Numbered from the stretch's first letter, positions 47,669 to 57,607 are shown. The stretch: 64,000 nucleotides of DNA from a bacterium (GCA_905221345.1 CAJNCW010000001.1:124001-188000); one strand, 5' to 3'. Translations and numbers: made by a program. Notes: generated from the sequence alone by a model not told the origin.

Positions 47669-47884
47669 ATGTTTCGTTTGACTTATAAAGATAACTATCA
47701 AGTAGAACGTACACTTGAGTTTGCTGACTACGAAGAACTCATGCTATCCCTATCAGGCTGTGTGACCCTACCTGACACTCTCCTAATCAGCTCCTTAACA
47801 CTAAATGATAAAATGATTTATCAAGGATTGGTTGGCGATCTCTACCGATTTCTTTCACAAACTAATTTTTCAGATAAAAACTAA
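47669..47884 (+). CDS. DUF4649-like small protein
   Basis: 71-aa protein starting MFRLTYKDNYQVERTL (ATG 47669; a TTG two codons upstream is less likely). Beta hairpin followed by helices, no known function. It starts a few bases after DUF1831 and its stop codon is inside the operon's terminator. Confidence 0.8.
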   Translation: MFRLTYKDNYQVERTLEFADYEELMLSLSGCVTLPDTLLISSLTLNDKMIYQGLVGDLYRFLSQTNFSDKN

Positions 47885-47902
47885 GAAATTTCTTAGTTTT
47901 TT
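47876..47902 (+). terminator. Terminator of the prs operon
   Basis: AAAAACTAAGAAA and TTTCTTAGTTTTTT form a near-perfect hairpin which includes the DUF4649 stop codon. It separates the operon from rex. Confidence 0.85.
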
Positions 47903-47909
47903 CTTATTT

Positions 47910-47939
47910 TTGTTGATTTTTTCACAATGTTTCTATAAA
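47910..47939 (+). promoter_or_regulatory. rex: rex promoter with overlapping Rex box
   Basis: TTGTTG (47910-47915) and TATAAA (47934-47939) are 18 bases apart. The 18 bases at 47910-47927 resemble the Rex operator TTGTGAAWWWWTTCACAA: the right half TTCACAA is exact and the left half TTGTTGA is imperfect. Autoregulation by NADH/NAD+ ratio is inferred. Confidence 0.55.
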
Positions 47940-47966
47940 ATAGAAGAATAGAAAGGTTGTGATTTT

Positions 47967-48608
47967 GTGAAAGATAAACAGTCTGCTATTCCAAAAGCAA
48001 CAGCAAAAAGACTCTCTCTTTACTATCGAATTTTCAAGAGATTTCATGCAGAAAAAATCGAACGTGCCAACTCCAAGCAAATTGCAGAAGCTATCGGTAT
48101 TGATTCTGCGACTGTCCGTCGAGATTTTTCCTATTTTGGAGAACTAGGTCGTCGTGGTTTTGGTTATGATGTCAAGAAATTGATGAATTTTTTTGCTGAC
48201 CTCCTTAATGATAATTCGATTACAAATGTTATGTTGGTTGGAATTGGAAATATGGGGCATGCACTTCTCCACTACCGCTTCCATGAGCGTAACAAGATGA
48301 AAATTATCATGGCCTTTGACCTAGATGACCATCCAGAAGTTGGCACCCAGACACCTGATGGTATTCCAATCTATGGTATCTCTCAGATTAAAGAAAAAAT
48401 CAAAGAGGCAGATGTCAAAACTGCTATCCTAACTGTTCCAAGTGTTAAATCACAAGAAGTTGCCAATCTTTTGGTTGATGCGGGTATAAAAGGTATTCTC
48501 AGTTTTTCACCCGTCCACCTTCATCTTCCAAAAGATGTAGTCGTTCAGTATGTCGATTTGACAAGTGAACTGCAAACCCTCCTCTATTTTATGCGTAAAG
48601 AGGATTAG
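47967..48608 (+). CDS. rex: Redox-sensing repressor Rex
   Basis: Represses fermentation genes when NAD+ is high and releases DNA on NADH. The 213-aa protein has a winged helix (about 15-75, with [25 protein letters not shown]) and a Rossmann domain starting with [11 protein letters not shown] (about 91-101). It starts with GTG, behind AAAGGTTG. The downstream class I amidotransferase follows by 15 bases. Confidence 0.96.
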   Translation: MKDKQSAIPKATAKRLSLYYRIFKRFHAEKIERANSKQIAEAIGIDSATVRRDFSYFGELGRRGFGYDVKKLMNFFADLLNDNSITNVMLVGIGNMGHALLHYRFHERNKMKIIMAFDLDDHPEVGTQTPDGIPIYGISQIKEKIKEADVKTAILTVPSVKSQEVANLLVDAGIKGILSFSPVHLHLPKDVVVQYVDLTSELQTLLYFMRKED

Positions 48609-48623
48609 AAAGCGAAAGCATTT

Positions 48624-49313
48624 ATGAAAAAACCAGTTATTGGGATTACAGGAAATGAAAAAGCTCATCCAGATGATGATGTCATGATGAGCTATGCGGC
48701 AAAAGGCTTTGTTGAAGGAGTCAAGGACGCTGGCGGAATTCCCATCATCCTTCCGATTGGTGATCAAGAAATGGCAAGCCATTACGTCGCTATGATTGAT
48801 AAACTCATCCTTACGGGTGGGCAAAATGTTGATCCAAAATTCTATGGTGAACCAAAAACTATTGACAGCGATGACTACCATCTTCAAAGAGACCAGTTTG
48901 AATTAGCCCTTATCAAAGAAGCCATCAAACAGAAGAAACCAATTTTCTCTGTTTGTCGGGGTACCCAGCTCTTCAACGTCGCTATGGGAGGCACACTTCA
49001 CCAAGATATCGAGGATCATTGGCAGGACTGTTCAGCCGAATACACGACCCAACGCCTCGTAACGGAGCCTGATACAATTCTCCGAGAAATCTATGGAGAA
49101 ATCTCTCATATCAACTCCTTCCACCATCAGAGTATTAAAAATCTAGCTCCTAATCTTAAGGTTGTAGCACATGATCCTAAAGATGGAATAATTGAGGCTG
49201 TTACAACTACGGACGGATTCCCTTATCTTGGTGTCCAATGGCATCCAGAATTTCTATTTGAAAATCGCCCCAAAGATAAAACGCTATTTGACTATGTTGT
49301 TAATGAACTCTAA
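48624..49313 (+). CDS. Class I glutamine amidotransferase-like (gamma-glutamyl-GABA hydrolase type)
   Basis: 229-aa peptidase C26 family member, PuuD-like. The nucleophile C111 is in FSVCRGTQ, and the His-Glu pair in VQWHPEF. It is a stand-alone glutamine amidotransferase, likely hydrolysing gamma-glutamyl substrates. Overlaps radC tail-to-tail by four bases. Substrate uncertain. Confidence 0.9.
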   Translation: MKKPVIGITGNEKAHPDDDVMMSYAAKGFVEGVKDAGGIPIILPIGDQEMASHYVAMIDKLILTGGQNVDPKFYGEPKTIDSDDYHLQRDQFELALIKEAIKQKKPIFSVCRGTQLFNVAMGGTLHQDIEDHWQDCSAEYTTQRLVTEPDTILREIYGEISHINSFHHQSIKNLAPNLKVVAHDPKDGIIEAVTTTDGFPYLGVQWHPEFLFENRPKDKTLFDYVVNEL

Positions 49314-49990
49314 ATCAAATCCGTCTTTTCACGGTAACTAAAGTAATCCGAGTGAGAGACAATCAGATGATCCAAAAACACAATTCCCATCAGTTCGCAA
49401 GCTTCCTTGACTAGCTTAGTGACATGGTCATCATTTCGACTAGGGGATACAGCGCCTGATGGATGGTTATGAACGAGAATCACAGAGGTGGCCATATGCT
49501 TGATGGCATAGTGAAGGATTTCCCGTGGTTCAGCAATACTACGTGTCGCAGATCCGATAAAAATGGTCTGCTGATGAATGATTTGATTTTGAGTATTGAG
49601 ATAGAGCGCCACTAGGTGCTCTTGTTTTTTGTCGCCAAGTTCCTGTTGCATTTTCTTGGCTAGCTTTTGACTACTGAGAATACTTTCCATCTCAAGAGTT
49701 TCATGTTTGTGAATACGATGCCCTAGTTCAATCACCGCTTGTAGTTCAATGGCCTTAATCCGTCCAATACCAGATAGACTCTGCAATTCCTGCAGGGTCA
49801 TTTTTTTCAAATCAGTTAAACTGTTGAGACTATTCAAGACTTTTTGGGCAATTTCAAAAACGTTTGCCTGACGTGTTCCTGTTCTGAGCAGAATTGCTAG
49901 CAATTCTTGATTGCTCAGAGCCTCTACTCCTTCTCTAACCAATCTTTCTCTAGGCAAAAGTGAATCTTCTTGAAATGAAATACTGTACAT
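49310..49990 (-). CDS. radC: RadC/YsxA JAMM-domain protein
   Basis: 226 aa. N-terminal helix-hairpin-helix (about 10-90, [12 protein letters not shown]) and C-terminal JAMM/MPN+ metalloprotease-like domain with [14 protein letters not shown]. Despite its name it is not needed for recombination in pneumococcus, where it belongs to the late competence regulon. ATG 49990 has AGGAGG. A CACGAATA box, one mismatch from the ComX site, lies 20 bases upstream. Confidence 0.95.
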   Translation of the reverse strand: MYSISFQEDSLLPRERLVREGVEALSNQELLAILLRTGTRQANVFEIAQKVLNSLNSLTDLKKMTLQELQSLSGIGRIKAIELQAVIELGHRIHKHETLEMESILSSQKLAKKMQQELGDKKQEHLVALYLNTQNQIIHQQTIFIGSATRSIAEPREILHYAIKHMATSVILVHNHPSGAVSPSRNDDHVTKLVKEACELMGIVFLDHLIVSHSDYFSYREKTDLI

Positions 49991-50010
49991 AAAAATCCTC
50001 CTCACTTTAT

Positions 50011-50018
50011 TATTCGTG
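50011..50018 (-). promoter_or_regulatory. ComX (SigX) box-like site of radC
   Basis: CACGAATA on the minus strand, 7/8 to TACGAATA. It is about 20 bases before the ATG, so a start near 50003 leaves room for the AGGAGG. Upstream sequence is T/C-rich. radC is a known late competence gene in pneumococcus. Confidence 0.6.
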
Positions 50019-50032
50019 AGAAGGATGGAAAA

Positions 50033-52324
50033 TTAGATTTTTTTCTCAATTGGGGCTACACTGGCTAGAAGTTTTTTCAGTCCTACTTCTGGGAAATTGA
50101 TTTTCAATTCCTGAGTATCACCGCTACCTGAGACTTCAAGGACTGTCCCCTCACCCCACTTCTTGTGGAGGGCAATGTCCCCAATAGACCAGCTTGTATC
50201 AGTCGAACCTTTTTTATTTCCAGCTACAAATTGTCCAAATGGAAGACCGCTTGACTGGATAGAGCTTGGTGCGGCATTGCGTTTCCGTTCTTGAAGGGCC
50301 TGAGCCAAACTCATTCCTTGACCGAAAGCAATCCCACCACTGCTATAAGATGCCTTGAAGCTGGTATTAGCTGGACGAGCCAATCCTTGATATTCAAGCA
50401 AGTCTGAACTGATTTCATTGATAAAACGAGTTGGGCGATTATAGTTTGTACGACCGAAAAGCAAGCGTGAGTTGGCATTAGTCAGATAGAGGATCTTTTC
50501 TGCACGCGTGATTCCTACATAGGCCAGACGTCGTTCTTCTTCTAATTCATCTGGATCCTCAACTGCGCGACTAAGTGGAAAGACATTTTCTTCCATCCCG
50601 ATGATAAAGACAACTGGGAACTCAAGTCCCTTAGCAGCATGCAAGGTCATCAAGGTCACTTCTGATGTCTCCTGACTGCCCGAATCCGTGTCTGCAATCA
50701 AAGCCAAGTCATTCAAGAAACGACTGAGTTTATCCAAACCTGTTTCTCCTTCTTGACCATCAGGATTGTCATCAAAGTTTTTGGTAACTGAAAGGAATTC
50801 CTCGATATTTTCAACCCGAGCCTTGCTTTCTAAGGTCGCTTGGGCATTGAGAATATCGATATAACCAGTTTTTTCTAGAACAGCCTCAACCAGCTCAGTA
50901 ATGCTTAACTGGTCCAGTTTCTCCCACAAATCCAGAATCATATTGGCAAAATCCCAGATAGACTGGGCTGCTTTTCCTTTGATGCCAGACAGCATGATAT
51001 TGGCTGAAGCGTCTAGCATGGACAGGTCTTGCATATTAGCAAAGTCACGGATTTTCTCAACGGTTCCTGGGCCGATTCCACGTTTTGGCTCGTTGATAAT
51101 GCGCTCAAAACTGATATTGTCACTCAAATTAGCAATAAGATTAAGGTAGGCAATAATATCACGGATTTCCTTACGGCTGTAGAACTTGGTTCCACCGACC
51201 ATAGTATAAGGAATGTTAGACTTGAGCAGGGCTTCCTCAATAGTACGGGATTGCGCATTAGTTCGATAGAGTACAGCAAAATCCTTGTGGAGGAAGTTTT
51301 GACTACGACCAAGTTCGTCGATGGTTTTGGCTACAAAAACAGCCTCATCTTGTTCGTCATTTGCACGATAGTAAATAATCTGTTCCCCATCAGCATTCTG
51401 GGTCCAGAGATTCTTAGGTCGACGATTTTGATTATTTTTGATGACGTCATTGGCGGCTTGGAGAATGGTTTTGGTTGAACGATAATTCTCCTCTAACAAA
51501 ACGACCTTGGCTTGAGGGTAATCTTTTTCGAAGTCCAAAATATTCTGCATATCAGCACCACGCCAACCATAGATGGACTGGTCCGCATCACCGACCACGC
51601 AGATATTTTTAAAGCGCGAAGCTAAGAGTTTGACCAGTTGGTACTGGGCATGGTTGGTATCTTGGTACTCATCAACATGGATGTATTGGAACTTCTGCTG
51701 ATAGTAGGTTAAGACGTCAGGATTCTGATCAAAGAGACGCAGGGTCAGCATAATCAAATCATCAAAGTCAACAGATTCTGACTGACGAAGTTCTTTTTGA
51801 TAGGCTGTGTAACACTGGGCCACGATTTGCGTGTACATATCGCCAGCTTGAGCAGCGTAAGCCACATCATCAATTAGGTCATTCTTAGCATTGGAAATGG
51901 TTCCCAAAATAGTTCGTTCATTCCATTTTTTCGGATCCAAGTTTAATTGCTTGAGAATGCGCTTCATGAGGGTTCGCTGTTCTCCTGGATCTACAATGGT
52001 GAAGTTCCGATTGTAGCCAATATGATCCGCATCACGACGCAAAATACGAACACACATGGAGTGAAAGGTCGCAATCAGACAGTCCTGGGTTGCTGGATTG
52101 AGGCCATAAGCACGCTCCTTCATCTCACGCGCAGCCTTGTTGGTAAAGGTAATGGCCAAAATATTCCAAGGATTAACCATTTTTTCATCAATCAAGTAGG
52201 CGATTCTGTGAGTTAAAACACGAGTCTTCCCAGAACCAGCCCCCGCCATGATTAACAAGGGCCCTTCTGTCGTTTGCACCGCCTCGGCTTGACGGTCATT
52301 CATTCCATTCAATAATGCGTTCAT
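50033..52324 (-). CDS. pcrA: ATP-dependent DNA helicase PcrA (UvrD family)
   Basis: Superfamily 1A 3'-5' helicase. The 763-aa protein shows motif I GAGSGKTR (about 28-35), Ia, DEYQDTN (motif II), [10 protein letters not shown] (III), LEENYRS (IV) and [15 protein letters not shown] (V), plus [10 protein letters not shown] (VI). C-terminal 90 residues hold a Tudor-like RNA-polymerase-binding domain ([17 protein letters not shown]). GAAGAGAAA precedes the ATG. Confidence 0.97.
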   Translation of the reverse strand: MNALLNGMNDRQAEAVQTTEGPLLIMAGAGSGKTRVLTHRIAYLIDEKMVNPWNILAITFTNKAAREMKERAYGLNPATQDCLIATFHSMCVRILRRDADHIGYNRNFTIVDPGEQRTLMKRILKQLNLDPKKWNERTILGTISNAKNDLIDDVAYAAQAGDMYTQIVAQCYTAYQKELRQSESVDFDDLIMLTLRLFDQNPDVLTYYQQKFQYIHVDEYQDTNHAQYQLVKLLASRFKNICVVGDADQSIYGWRGADMQNILDFEKDYPQAKVVLLEENYRSTKTILQAANDVIKNNQNRRPKNLWTQNADGEQIIYYRANDEQDEAVFVAKTIDELGRSQNFLHKDFAVLYRTNAQSRTIEEALLKSNIPYTMVGGTKFYSRKEIRDIIAYLNLIANLSDNISFERIINEPKRGIGPGTVEKIRDFANMQDLSMLDASANIMLSGIKGKAAQSIWDFANMILDLWEKLDQLSITELVEAVLEKTGYIDILNAQATLESKARVENIEEFLSVTKNFDDNPDGQEGETGLDKLSRFLNDLALIADTDSGSQETSEVTLMTLHAAKGLEFPVVFIIGMEENVFPLSRAVEDPDELEEERRLAYVGITRAEKILYLTNANSRLLFGRTNYNRPTRFINEISSDLLEYQGLARPANTSFKASYSSGGIAFGQGMSLAQALQERKRNAAPSSIQSSGLPFGQFVAGNKKGSTDTSWSIGDIALHKKWGEGTVLEVSGSGDTQELKINFPEVGLKKLLASVAPIEKKI

Positions 52325-52453
52325 TTTCTCTTCCTTAATCTTGAAGTCAATGTTTCTATTATATCAGAAATCAGAGAAAATATCTTTACCTAGACTGGTT
52401 GCTTGTAGAAGAAAACTCTCTCATCAACTGAAGACAACTTCTTAGATCTAGAT

Positions 52454-52489
52454 AAAAAATGAGCTTGGATATTATTTCCAAACTCATTT
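52454..52489 (-). terminator. fhs terminator, distal to the BOX element
   Basis: On the minus strand AAATGAG(T)TTGGA ... TCCAA(G)CTCATTT, followed by TTTATC. It lies 120 bases past the fhs stop with the BOX between. Confidence 0.8.
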
Positions 52490-52500
52490 GAATTCAATTA

Positions 52501-52604
52501 ATACTCTTCGAAAATCAAATTCAAACCACGTCAGCTTCACCTTGCGTACTCAAGTACAGCCTGCGGCTAGCTTCCTAGTTTGCTCTTTGATTTTCATTGA
52601 GTAT
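52501..52604. repeat. BOX element (boxA-boxC, no boxB)
   Basis: 104-bp element with ATACTC/GAGTAT termini; the terminal 19 bases are inverted repeats at 17 of 19. The left part contains the boxA core (CACGTCAGCTTCACCTTGCG) and the right part the boxC core (CCTGCGGCTAGCTTCCTAG). BOX repeats are typical of S. pneumoniae and close relatives. It sits six bases from the fhs stop, in the 3' untranslated region. Confidence 0.92.
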
Positions 52605-52610
52605 AAACTA

Positions 52611-54281
52611 TTAGAACAAACCTAGGACGGTTCCGTCGCTTTCAACGTCCATATTGAGAGCGGCTGGACGTTTTGGAAGTCCTGGCATGGTCATAACATC
52701 ACCAGTTAAGGCAACGATGAACCCTGCACCCAATTTTGGTACCAACTCCCGAATGGTAATTTCAAAGTTTTCTGGAGCTCCAAGTGCATTTGGATTGTCA
52801 GAGAAACTGTACTGAGTTTTAGCCATACAGATTGGCAATTTGTCCCATCCATTCTGAACAATCTGAGCGATTTGCGTTTGAGCTTTCTTCTCAAAGTTCA
52901 CTTTGCTACCACGATAGATCTCTGTAACAATTTTTTCAATCTTTTCTTGGACAGAAAGGTCATTGTCATAAAGACGAGTGTAGTTGGCTGGATTTTCAGC
53001 AATAGTCTTAACAACCGTTTCGGCAAGCGCTACGCCACCTTCTGCACCATCAGCCCAGACACTAGCCAACTCAACTGGAACATCGATTGAGGCACAGAGT
53101 TCTTTCAAGGCTGCGATTTCAGCTTCTGTATCAGAGACAAATTCATTAATTGCAACAACTGCTGGAATACCGAACTTACGGATGTTCTCAACGTGGCGTT
53201 TCAAGTTGGCAAAACCTGCACGCACTGCTTCTACATTTTCCTCTGTCAAAGCATCCTTAGCTACACCACCATTCATCTTAAGGGCACGAAGGGTTGCGAC
53301 GATGACAACAGCATCTGGAGATGTTGGCAAGTTTGGTGTCTTGATATCAAGGAATTTCTCAGCCCCAAGGTCTGCACCAAAACCAGCTTCAGTAACTGTG
53401 TAATCAGCCAAGTGAAGGGCTGTTGTAGTTGCCAAGACAGAGTTACATCCATGAGCGATATTGGCAAATGGACCACCGTGTACAAAGGCAGGTGTACCGT
53501 AAATTGTCTGAACCAAGTTCGGCTTAATAGCATCTTTCAAAATCAATGCTAAAGCACCCTCAACCTGCAAATCACCTACAGAAACAGGCGTACGGTCATA
53601 GCGATAACCAATTACAATATTAGCCAAACGACGTTTCAAATCTTCAATATCAGTCGCCAAACAAAGAATCGCCATAATTTCGGAAGCAACGGTAATGTCA
53701 AAACTATCCTCGCGTGGAATACCATTTAGAGGGCCACCAAGACCAACTGTCACATGACGAAGGGCACGGTCGTTCAAGTCCACGACACGTTTCCAAAGGA
53801 TACGACGTTGGTCGATTCCCAGCTCATTTCCTTGGTGCAGGTGGTTGTCAATCAAGGCTGAAAGTGCGTTGTTGGCAGTTGTAATAGCATGCATATCTCC
53901 AGTAAAGTGGAGGTTGATGTCTTCCATTGGCAAAACTTGGGCGTAACCACCACCGGCTGCACCACCTTTGATCCCCATTACTGGACCAAGAGACGGTTCG
54001 CGGATAGCAATCATAGTTTTCTTGCCAATCTTGTTCAAGGCATCCGCAAGACCAATGGTAATGGTAGACTTCCCTTCACCAGCAGGTGTTGGGTTGATAG
54101 CAGTTACCAAGATCAATTTTCCAACTGGATTGCTCTCAACTGCACGGATTTTATCAAAACTAAGCTTAGCCTTGTACTTCCCGTACAACTCCAAATCATC
54201 GTAAGAAATACCAAGTTTCTCCACAACATTCACGATTGGTTTCAACTCAATACTCTGCGCGATTTCAATATCTGTTTTCAT
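52611..54281 (-). CDS. fhs: Formate-tetrahydrofolate ligase
   Basis: ATP-dependent synthesis of 10-formyl-THF for purine and fMet formation. The 556-aa protein has the P-loop TPAGEGKST (about 65-73) and typical [24 protein letters not shown] near 110-130, plus [20 protein letters not shown] precedes the ATG. Monocistronic; terminator after the BOX. Confidence 0.97.
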   Translation of the reverse strand: MKTDIEIAQSIELKPIVNVVEKLGISYDDLELYGKYKAKLSFDKIRAVESNPVGKLILVTAINPTPAGEGKSTITIGLADALNKIGKKTMIAIREPSLGPVMGIKGGAAGGGYAQVLPMEDINLHFTGDMHAITTANNALSALIDNHLHQGNELGIDQRRILWKRVVDLNDRALRHVTVGLGGPLNGIPREDSFDITVASEIMAILCLATDIEDLKRRLANIVIGYRYDRTPVSVGDLQVEGALALILKDAIKPNLVQTIYGTPAFVHGGPFANIAHGCNSVLATTTALHLADYTVTEAGFGADLGAEKFLDIKTPNLPTSPDAVVIVATLRALKMNGGVAKDALTEENVEAVRAGFANLKRHVENIRKFGIPAVVAINEFVSDTEAEIAALKELCASIDVPVELASVWADGAEGGVALAETVVKTIAENPANYTRLYDNDLSVQEKIEKIVTEIYRGSKVNFEKKAQTQIAQIVQNGWDKLPICMAKTQYSFSDNPNALGAPENFEITIRELVPKLGAGFIVALTGDVMTMPGLPKRPAALNMDVESDGTVLGLF

Positions 54282-54314
54282 AACAAACTCCTCTAATCTC
54301 TAATGTGATAATTC

Positions 54315-54323
54315 ATTATAACA
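54315..54323 (-). promoter_or_regulatory. fhs promoter (extended -10)
   Basis: TGT-TATAAT on the minus strand, about 34 bases before the ATG. The remaining bases up to coaB are AT-rich; I see no riboswitch. Confidence 0.6.
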
Positions 54324-54474
54324 CAAAACAAGATTTTTAACACTACTAAACTCTTAAAACGTTCGTAAATATCCTGAATTTCAAGATTTTTAGGGCCCTT
54401 TTGAAAATTTTATATGGCTTTATAGTTTTAGACTATAGTATTCCTTCGTTTTATCAAAAATTTATCGCTTTCAT

Positions 54475-54503
54475 TTTACTTAACGTTTATTTTTGTGTAC
54501 AAT
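54475..54503 (+). promoter_or_regulatory. Promoter for a leaderless coaB transcript
   Basis: TTTACT (54475-54480) and TACAAT (54498-54503), 17-base spacer. The hexamer ends six bases before the ATG at 54510; no Shine-Dalgarno site. Confidence 0.7.
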
Positions 54504-54509
54504 AGTCCT

Positions 54510-55199
54510 ATGAAAATTTTAGTTACATCGGGCGGTACGAGTGAAGCTATTGACAGCGTCCGCTCTATTACGAACCATTCTACAGGTCGCTTGGGGAAAA
54601 TCATCACAGAAACCTTGCTTGCTGCTGGTCATGAGGTTTGTTTGATTACTACTAACAGAGCTCTTAAGCCAGAATCTCATCCCCATTTAACCATTCGAGA
54701 AATTAAGAACACCAATGACCTCCTTTTAGAAATGCAAGAACATGTTAAGGATTATCAGGTTCTGATTCATTCAATAGCCGTGTCTGACTACACGCCTGTT
54801 TATATGACAGGGCTGGCAGAAGTTGAGGCTAGTTCCAATCTAGAAGAATTTTTAAGCAAGCAGAATCATCAAGCTAAGATTTCTTCAACTGATGAGGTGC
54901 AGGTTTTATTCCTGAAAAAAACACCCAAAATCATCTCTCTAGTCAAGGAATGGAATCCTGCTATTCATTTGATTGGTTTCAAACTGCTGGTTGATGTTAC
55001 CGAAGACCATCTGATTGACATTGCTAGAAAAAGTCTTGTCAAGAATCAGGCTGACTTGATCATAGCAAATGACCTTACTCAAATCTCAGCGAATCAACAT
55101 CGGGCAATCTTTGTTGAGAAAGAGCATCTTCAAACTGTTCAAACCAAAGAGGAAATTGCAAGCCTCCTCCTTGAAAAAATTCAATCATACGATTCTTAG
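54510..55199 (+). CDS. coaB: Phosphopantothenate-cysteine ligase
   Basis: Couples 4'-phosphopantothenate with cysteine (CTP-dependent) in CoA synthesis. The 229-aa protein begins MKILVTSGGTSEAID with the typical VR-x-I-T-NHSTGRLG (residues 18-29). In streptococci CoaB and CoaC are separate proteins instead of the fused CoaBC; here they are adjacent, 11 bases apart. I chose the ATG at 54510; an in-frame upstream start is within the promoter. Confidence 0.95.
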   Translation: MKILVTSGGTSEAIDSVRSITNHSTGRLGKIITETLLAAGHEVCLITTNRALKPESHPHLTIREIKNTNDLLLEMQEHVKDYQVLIHSIAVSDYTPVYMTGLAEVEASSNLEEFLSKQNHQAKISSTDEVQVLFLKKTPKIISLVKEWNPAIHLIGFKLLVDVTEDHLIDIARKSLVKNQADLIIANDLTQISANQHRAIFVEKEHLQTVQTKEEIASLLLEKIQSYDS

Positions 55200-55210
55200 A
55201 AAGGAAAGCC

Positions 55211-55762
55211 ATGGCAAACATTCTGATCGCAGTGACAGGTTCCATTGCCTCCTATAAATCAGCTGATCTCGTCAGTTCCTTGAAAAAACAAGGCCATCAT
55301 GTCACTGTCCTAATGACTGAGGCAGCGAGAGAGTTTATCCAGCCTTTGACACTACAGGTACTCTCACAGAATCCAGTTCATCTTGATGTCATGCAGGAAC
55401 CCTATCCTGATCAAGTCAATCATATCGAAAGAGGAAAAGAAACCGACCTTTTTATCCTTGTCCCTGCTACTGCTAATACCATTGCCAAACTAGCACACGG
55501 ATTTGCTGACAACATGGTGACAAGTACAGCTCTTGCCCTACCAGACCACGTCAAAAAGTTAGTCGCACCAGCCATGAACACAAAAATGTATGACCATCCG
55601 GCAACTCAGGCTAATCTAAAAACATTAGAGACCTATGGTTATCAGATTATCTCTCCAAAGGAATCTCTACTAGCCTGTGGCGATTACGGAAAAGGCGCCC
55701 TAGCTGACCTGAATACTATTTTAGAAAGAATAAAGGAAACCCTCGATGAACAAACGCTCTAA
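55211..55762 (+). CDS. coaC: Phosphopantothenoylcysteine decarboxylase
   Basis: FMN-dependent decarboxylase following CoaB. 183 aa. FMN-binding flavoprotein fold: TGSIASYKSADLVSSLKK (9-26), VNHIERGKETDLFILVPATANTIAKLAHG with the catalytic His, and the PAMNTKMYDHPATQ segment. The start of the next gene overlaps its end by 17 bases. Confidence 0.96.
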   Translation: MANILIAVTGSIASYKSADLVSSLKKQGHHVTVLMTEAAREFIQPLTLQVLSQNPVHLDVMQEPYPDQVNHIERGKETDLFILVPATANTIAKLAHGFADNMVTSTALALPDHVKKLVAPAMNTKMYDHPATQANLKTLETYGYQIISPKESLLACGDYGKGALADLNTILERIKETLDEQTL

Positions 55763-56309
55763 CATTGCACCGATTGCTATCTTTTTTGCAGTTATGCTCG
55801 TTATCCACTTTTTGAGTTCTCTCCTATTTAACCTTTTCCCATTCCCAATTAAACCGACCATCGTTCATATTCCAGTAATCATTACTAGTATCATTTACGG
55901 CCCACGAGTTGGTGTTACACTTGGTTTCTTGATGGGACTGCTAAGCTTAACGGTAAACACGATTACGATTCTTCCAACCAGCTACCTCTTCTCACCATTC
56001 GTACCGAACGGAAACATCTATTCTGCGGTTATCGCTATTGTCCCTCGCATTTTGATCGGTCTGACACCTTACCTAGTTTATAAATTATTGAAAAACAGAA
56101 CAGGCCTCATCATTGCCGGTGCTCTCGGTTCTCTTACCAATACCGTCTTTGTCCTTGGGGGAATCTTCTTCCTTTTTGGAAATGTCTTCGATGGCAATAT
56201 CCAAAAACTCCTAGCAACTGTCATCTCTACAAACTCAATTGCTGAACTCCTCATCTCAGCCATCCTAACTGTAGCAATTGTCCCACGTCTCGAAACCTTG
56301 AAGAAATAA
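55746..56309 (+). CDS. ECF transporter S component, pantothenate-type
   Basis: 187-aa membrane protein with about five or six hydrophobic segments, a substrate-specific subunit for the energy-coupling-factor transporters. It is translationally coupled to coaC. The position after coaBC suggests pantothenate (PanT-like) as substrate. The EcfAAT module is not in the window. Substrate inferred from context. Confidence 0.85.
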   Translation: MNKRSNIAPIAIFFAVMLVIHFLSSLLFNLFPFPIKPTIVHIPVIITSIIYGPRVGVTLGFLMGLLSLTVNTITILPTSYLFSPFVPNGNIYSAVIAIVPRILIGLTPYLVYKLLKNRTGLIIAGALGSLTNTVFVLGGIFFLFGNVFDGNIQKLLATVISTNSIAELLISAILTVAIVPRLETLKK

Positions 56310-56314
56310 AAAAA

Positions 56315-56346
56315 CAACTCCACTTTCGTCCTGAAGGTGGAGTTTT
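56315..56346 (+). terminator. Terminator of the coaBC operon
   Basis: AACTCCAC-CTTT region and AAGGTGGAGTTTT form a stem with 8 bp plus inner pairs, followed by T's. Confidence 0.8.
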
Positions 56347-56491
56347 AGTTTTCACTAGTAAAGGCTCATCTTCTATTCATAAATGGTTATTTACCAAGGA
56401 GTCATTCGTTCAAAATTTTGAAAATATATGAAAATCCTTTGAATCCACCACCTATACTTTTGAAAATTTTCAATAAAATCAAAATAAATTC

Positions 56492-56520
56492 TTGACATGT
56501 CTATTTATTTATTGTACTAT
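56492..56520 (+). promoter_or_regulatory. niaX-niaR promoter
   Basis: Perfect TTGACA (56492-56497), 17-base spacer, TACTAT (56515-56520). Predicted start about 56527. Confidence 0.85.
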
Positions 56521-56525
56521 ACTTG

Positions 56526-56535
56526 TGTATATACA
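56526..56535. promoter_or_regulatory. Candidate NiaR operator
   Basis: Palindrome TGTATATACA at the predicted start of transcription, in an imperfect longer dyad (ACTTG...CAGT). A site for autoregulation by NiaR encoded downstream. Inference. Confidence 0.4.
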
Positions 56536-56552
56536 GTTAAATGGAGGTTCTT

Positions 56553-57080
56553 ATGGATATACGGAAAAAAACGCAGTTTATGACCATGACTGCCCTACTC
56601 ACAGCAATCGCGATTTTGATTCCAATCATTATGCCTTTTAAAATCGTCATCCCACCAGCTTCTTACACTTTGGGAAGCCATATCGCCATCTTTATCGCCA
56701 TGTTCCTATCACCTTTGATGGCTGGTTTTGTGATCATCGCTTCTAGTCTCGGCTTCCTGATGGCAGGCTACCCTATGGTTATCGTACTGCGCGCCTTTTC
56801 TCACATCGTTTTTGGTATTTTGGGAGCATTTTACTTAAAGAAATTCCCTGAAACCTTGGATAAACCAAAGGCATCTTGGATTTTTAACTTTGTTTTGGGT
56901 ATTGTTCATGCTATCGCTGAAGTAATAGCTTGTATCATCTTCTATGCTACTTCAGGGACAAACGTTGAAAATATGTTTTATGTTCTCTTTGTCCTAGTTG
57001 GTTTTGGAACAATTGTCCATAGTATGATAGACTATACATTAGCACTAGCTGTCTATAAAGTGCTTCGAAAACGTCGCTAA
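56553..57080 (+). CDS. niaX: Nicotinate-type ECF transporter S component
   Basis: 175-aa membrane protein, five or six hydrophobic segments, starting MDIRKKTQFMTMTALLTAIAI (ATG 56553 behind TGGAGG). The S component fold and the niaR partner 11 bases downstream indicate niacin uptake (NiaX). Works with the shared EcfAAT module. Confidence 0.85.
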   Translation: MDIRKKTQFMTMTALLTAIAILIPIIMPFKIVIPPASYTLGSHIAIFIAMFLSPLMAGFVIIASSLGFLMAGYPMVIVLRAFSHIVFGILGAFYLKKFPETLDKPKASWIFNFVLGIVHAIAEVIACIIFYATSGTNVENMFYVLFVLVGFGTIVHSMIDYTLALAVYKVLRKRR

Positions 57081-57091
57081 AAGGAAAAACT

Positions 57092-57607
57092 ATGACAAAG
57101 GATCGCAAACAAGCTCTTCTCAAACTTTTAAAAGAGTCACCAAAAGCTCTCAATGGTCAAACCTTGGCTGAACACTTTCATGTCACACGCCAAATCATCG
57201 TCCAAGACATTGCCATCTTGCGAGCCGATGGCGCTCCTATCTTGTCAACCAATCGTGGTTATATCTACAAAGAAAATGATGCCAACCCCTACGTCCACAA
57301 ACTCTTTAAAGTGAAACATGAACTGGAAGAAATTGGTCAGGAACTTTTGGCTATAGTAGATAATGGCGGACGCGTTCAAAATATCTTAATTGATCATCCC
57401 GTTTATGGTGAAATTGAAACTCTGCTCAAACTCACCTGTCGCCGAGATGTCCAGCATTTTCTGGAACAAGTCGAGAATTCTGACTTTAGACCACTTTCTG
57501 AATTGACAGACGGCATCCATTACCACCTTGTTGAAGCTGAGACACAACAAGACCTCCACTATATCGAGGAGGCCTTGGATCAGTTAGGTTATTTAGTAAA
57601 AGACTAG
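57092..57607 (+). CDS. niaR: NiaR nicotinate-responsive repressor
   Basis: 171 aa. N-terminal HTH_11 (about 5-60: LAEHFHVTRQIIVQDIAILR) and a C-terminal 3H domain (about 72-168) with three conserved histidine spots in KVKHELEEIG, IDHPVYGE and GIHYHLVEA that bind metal/niacin. Known to repress niacin uptake and salvage. Tail-to-tail overlap with the Nudix gene by four bases. Confidence 0.93.
   Translation: MTKDRKQALLKLLKESPKALNGQTLAEHFHVTRQIIVQDIAILRADGAPILSTNRGYIYKENDANPYVHKLFKVKHELEEIGQELLAIVDNGGRVQNILIDHPVYGEIETLLKLTCRRDVQHFLEQVENSDFRPLSELTDGIHYHLVEAETQQDLHYIEEALDQLGYLVKD

Noticed and set aside
53193..53552. Plus-strand open frames opposite fhs
   Set aside because: Same reasoning: antisense shadows of a conserved gene with biased codons.
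54460..54475. cre-like TGAAAGCGATAAAT between fhs and coaB, and a similar one near 44560
   Set aside because: The conserved C near the right end is missing in both, and neither sits at a good place in a promoter likely to be CcpA-regulated.
56457..56480. CodY-like sequence upstream of niaX
   Set aside because: AATTTTCAATAAAAT matches the CodY box only at 12 of 15, unremarkable in such AT-rich DNA.
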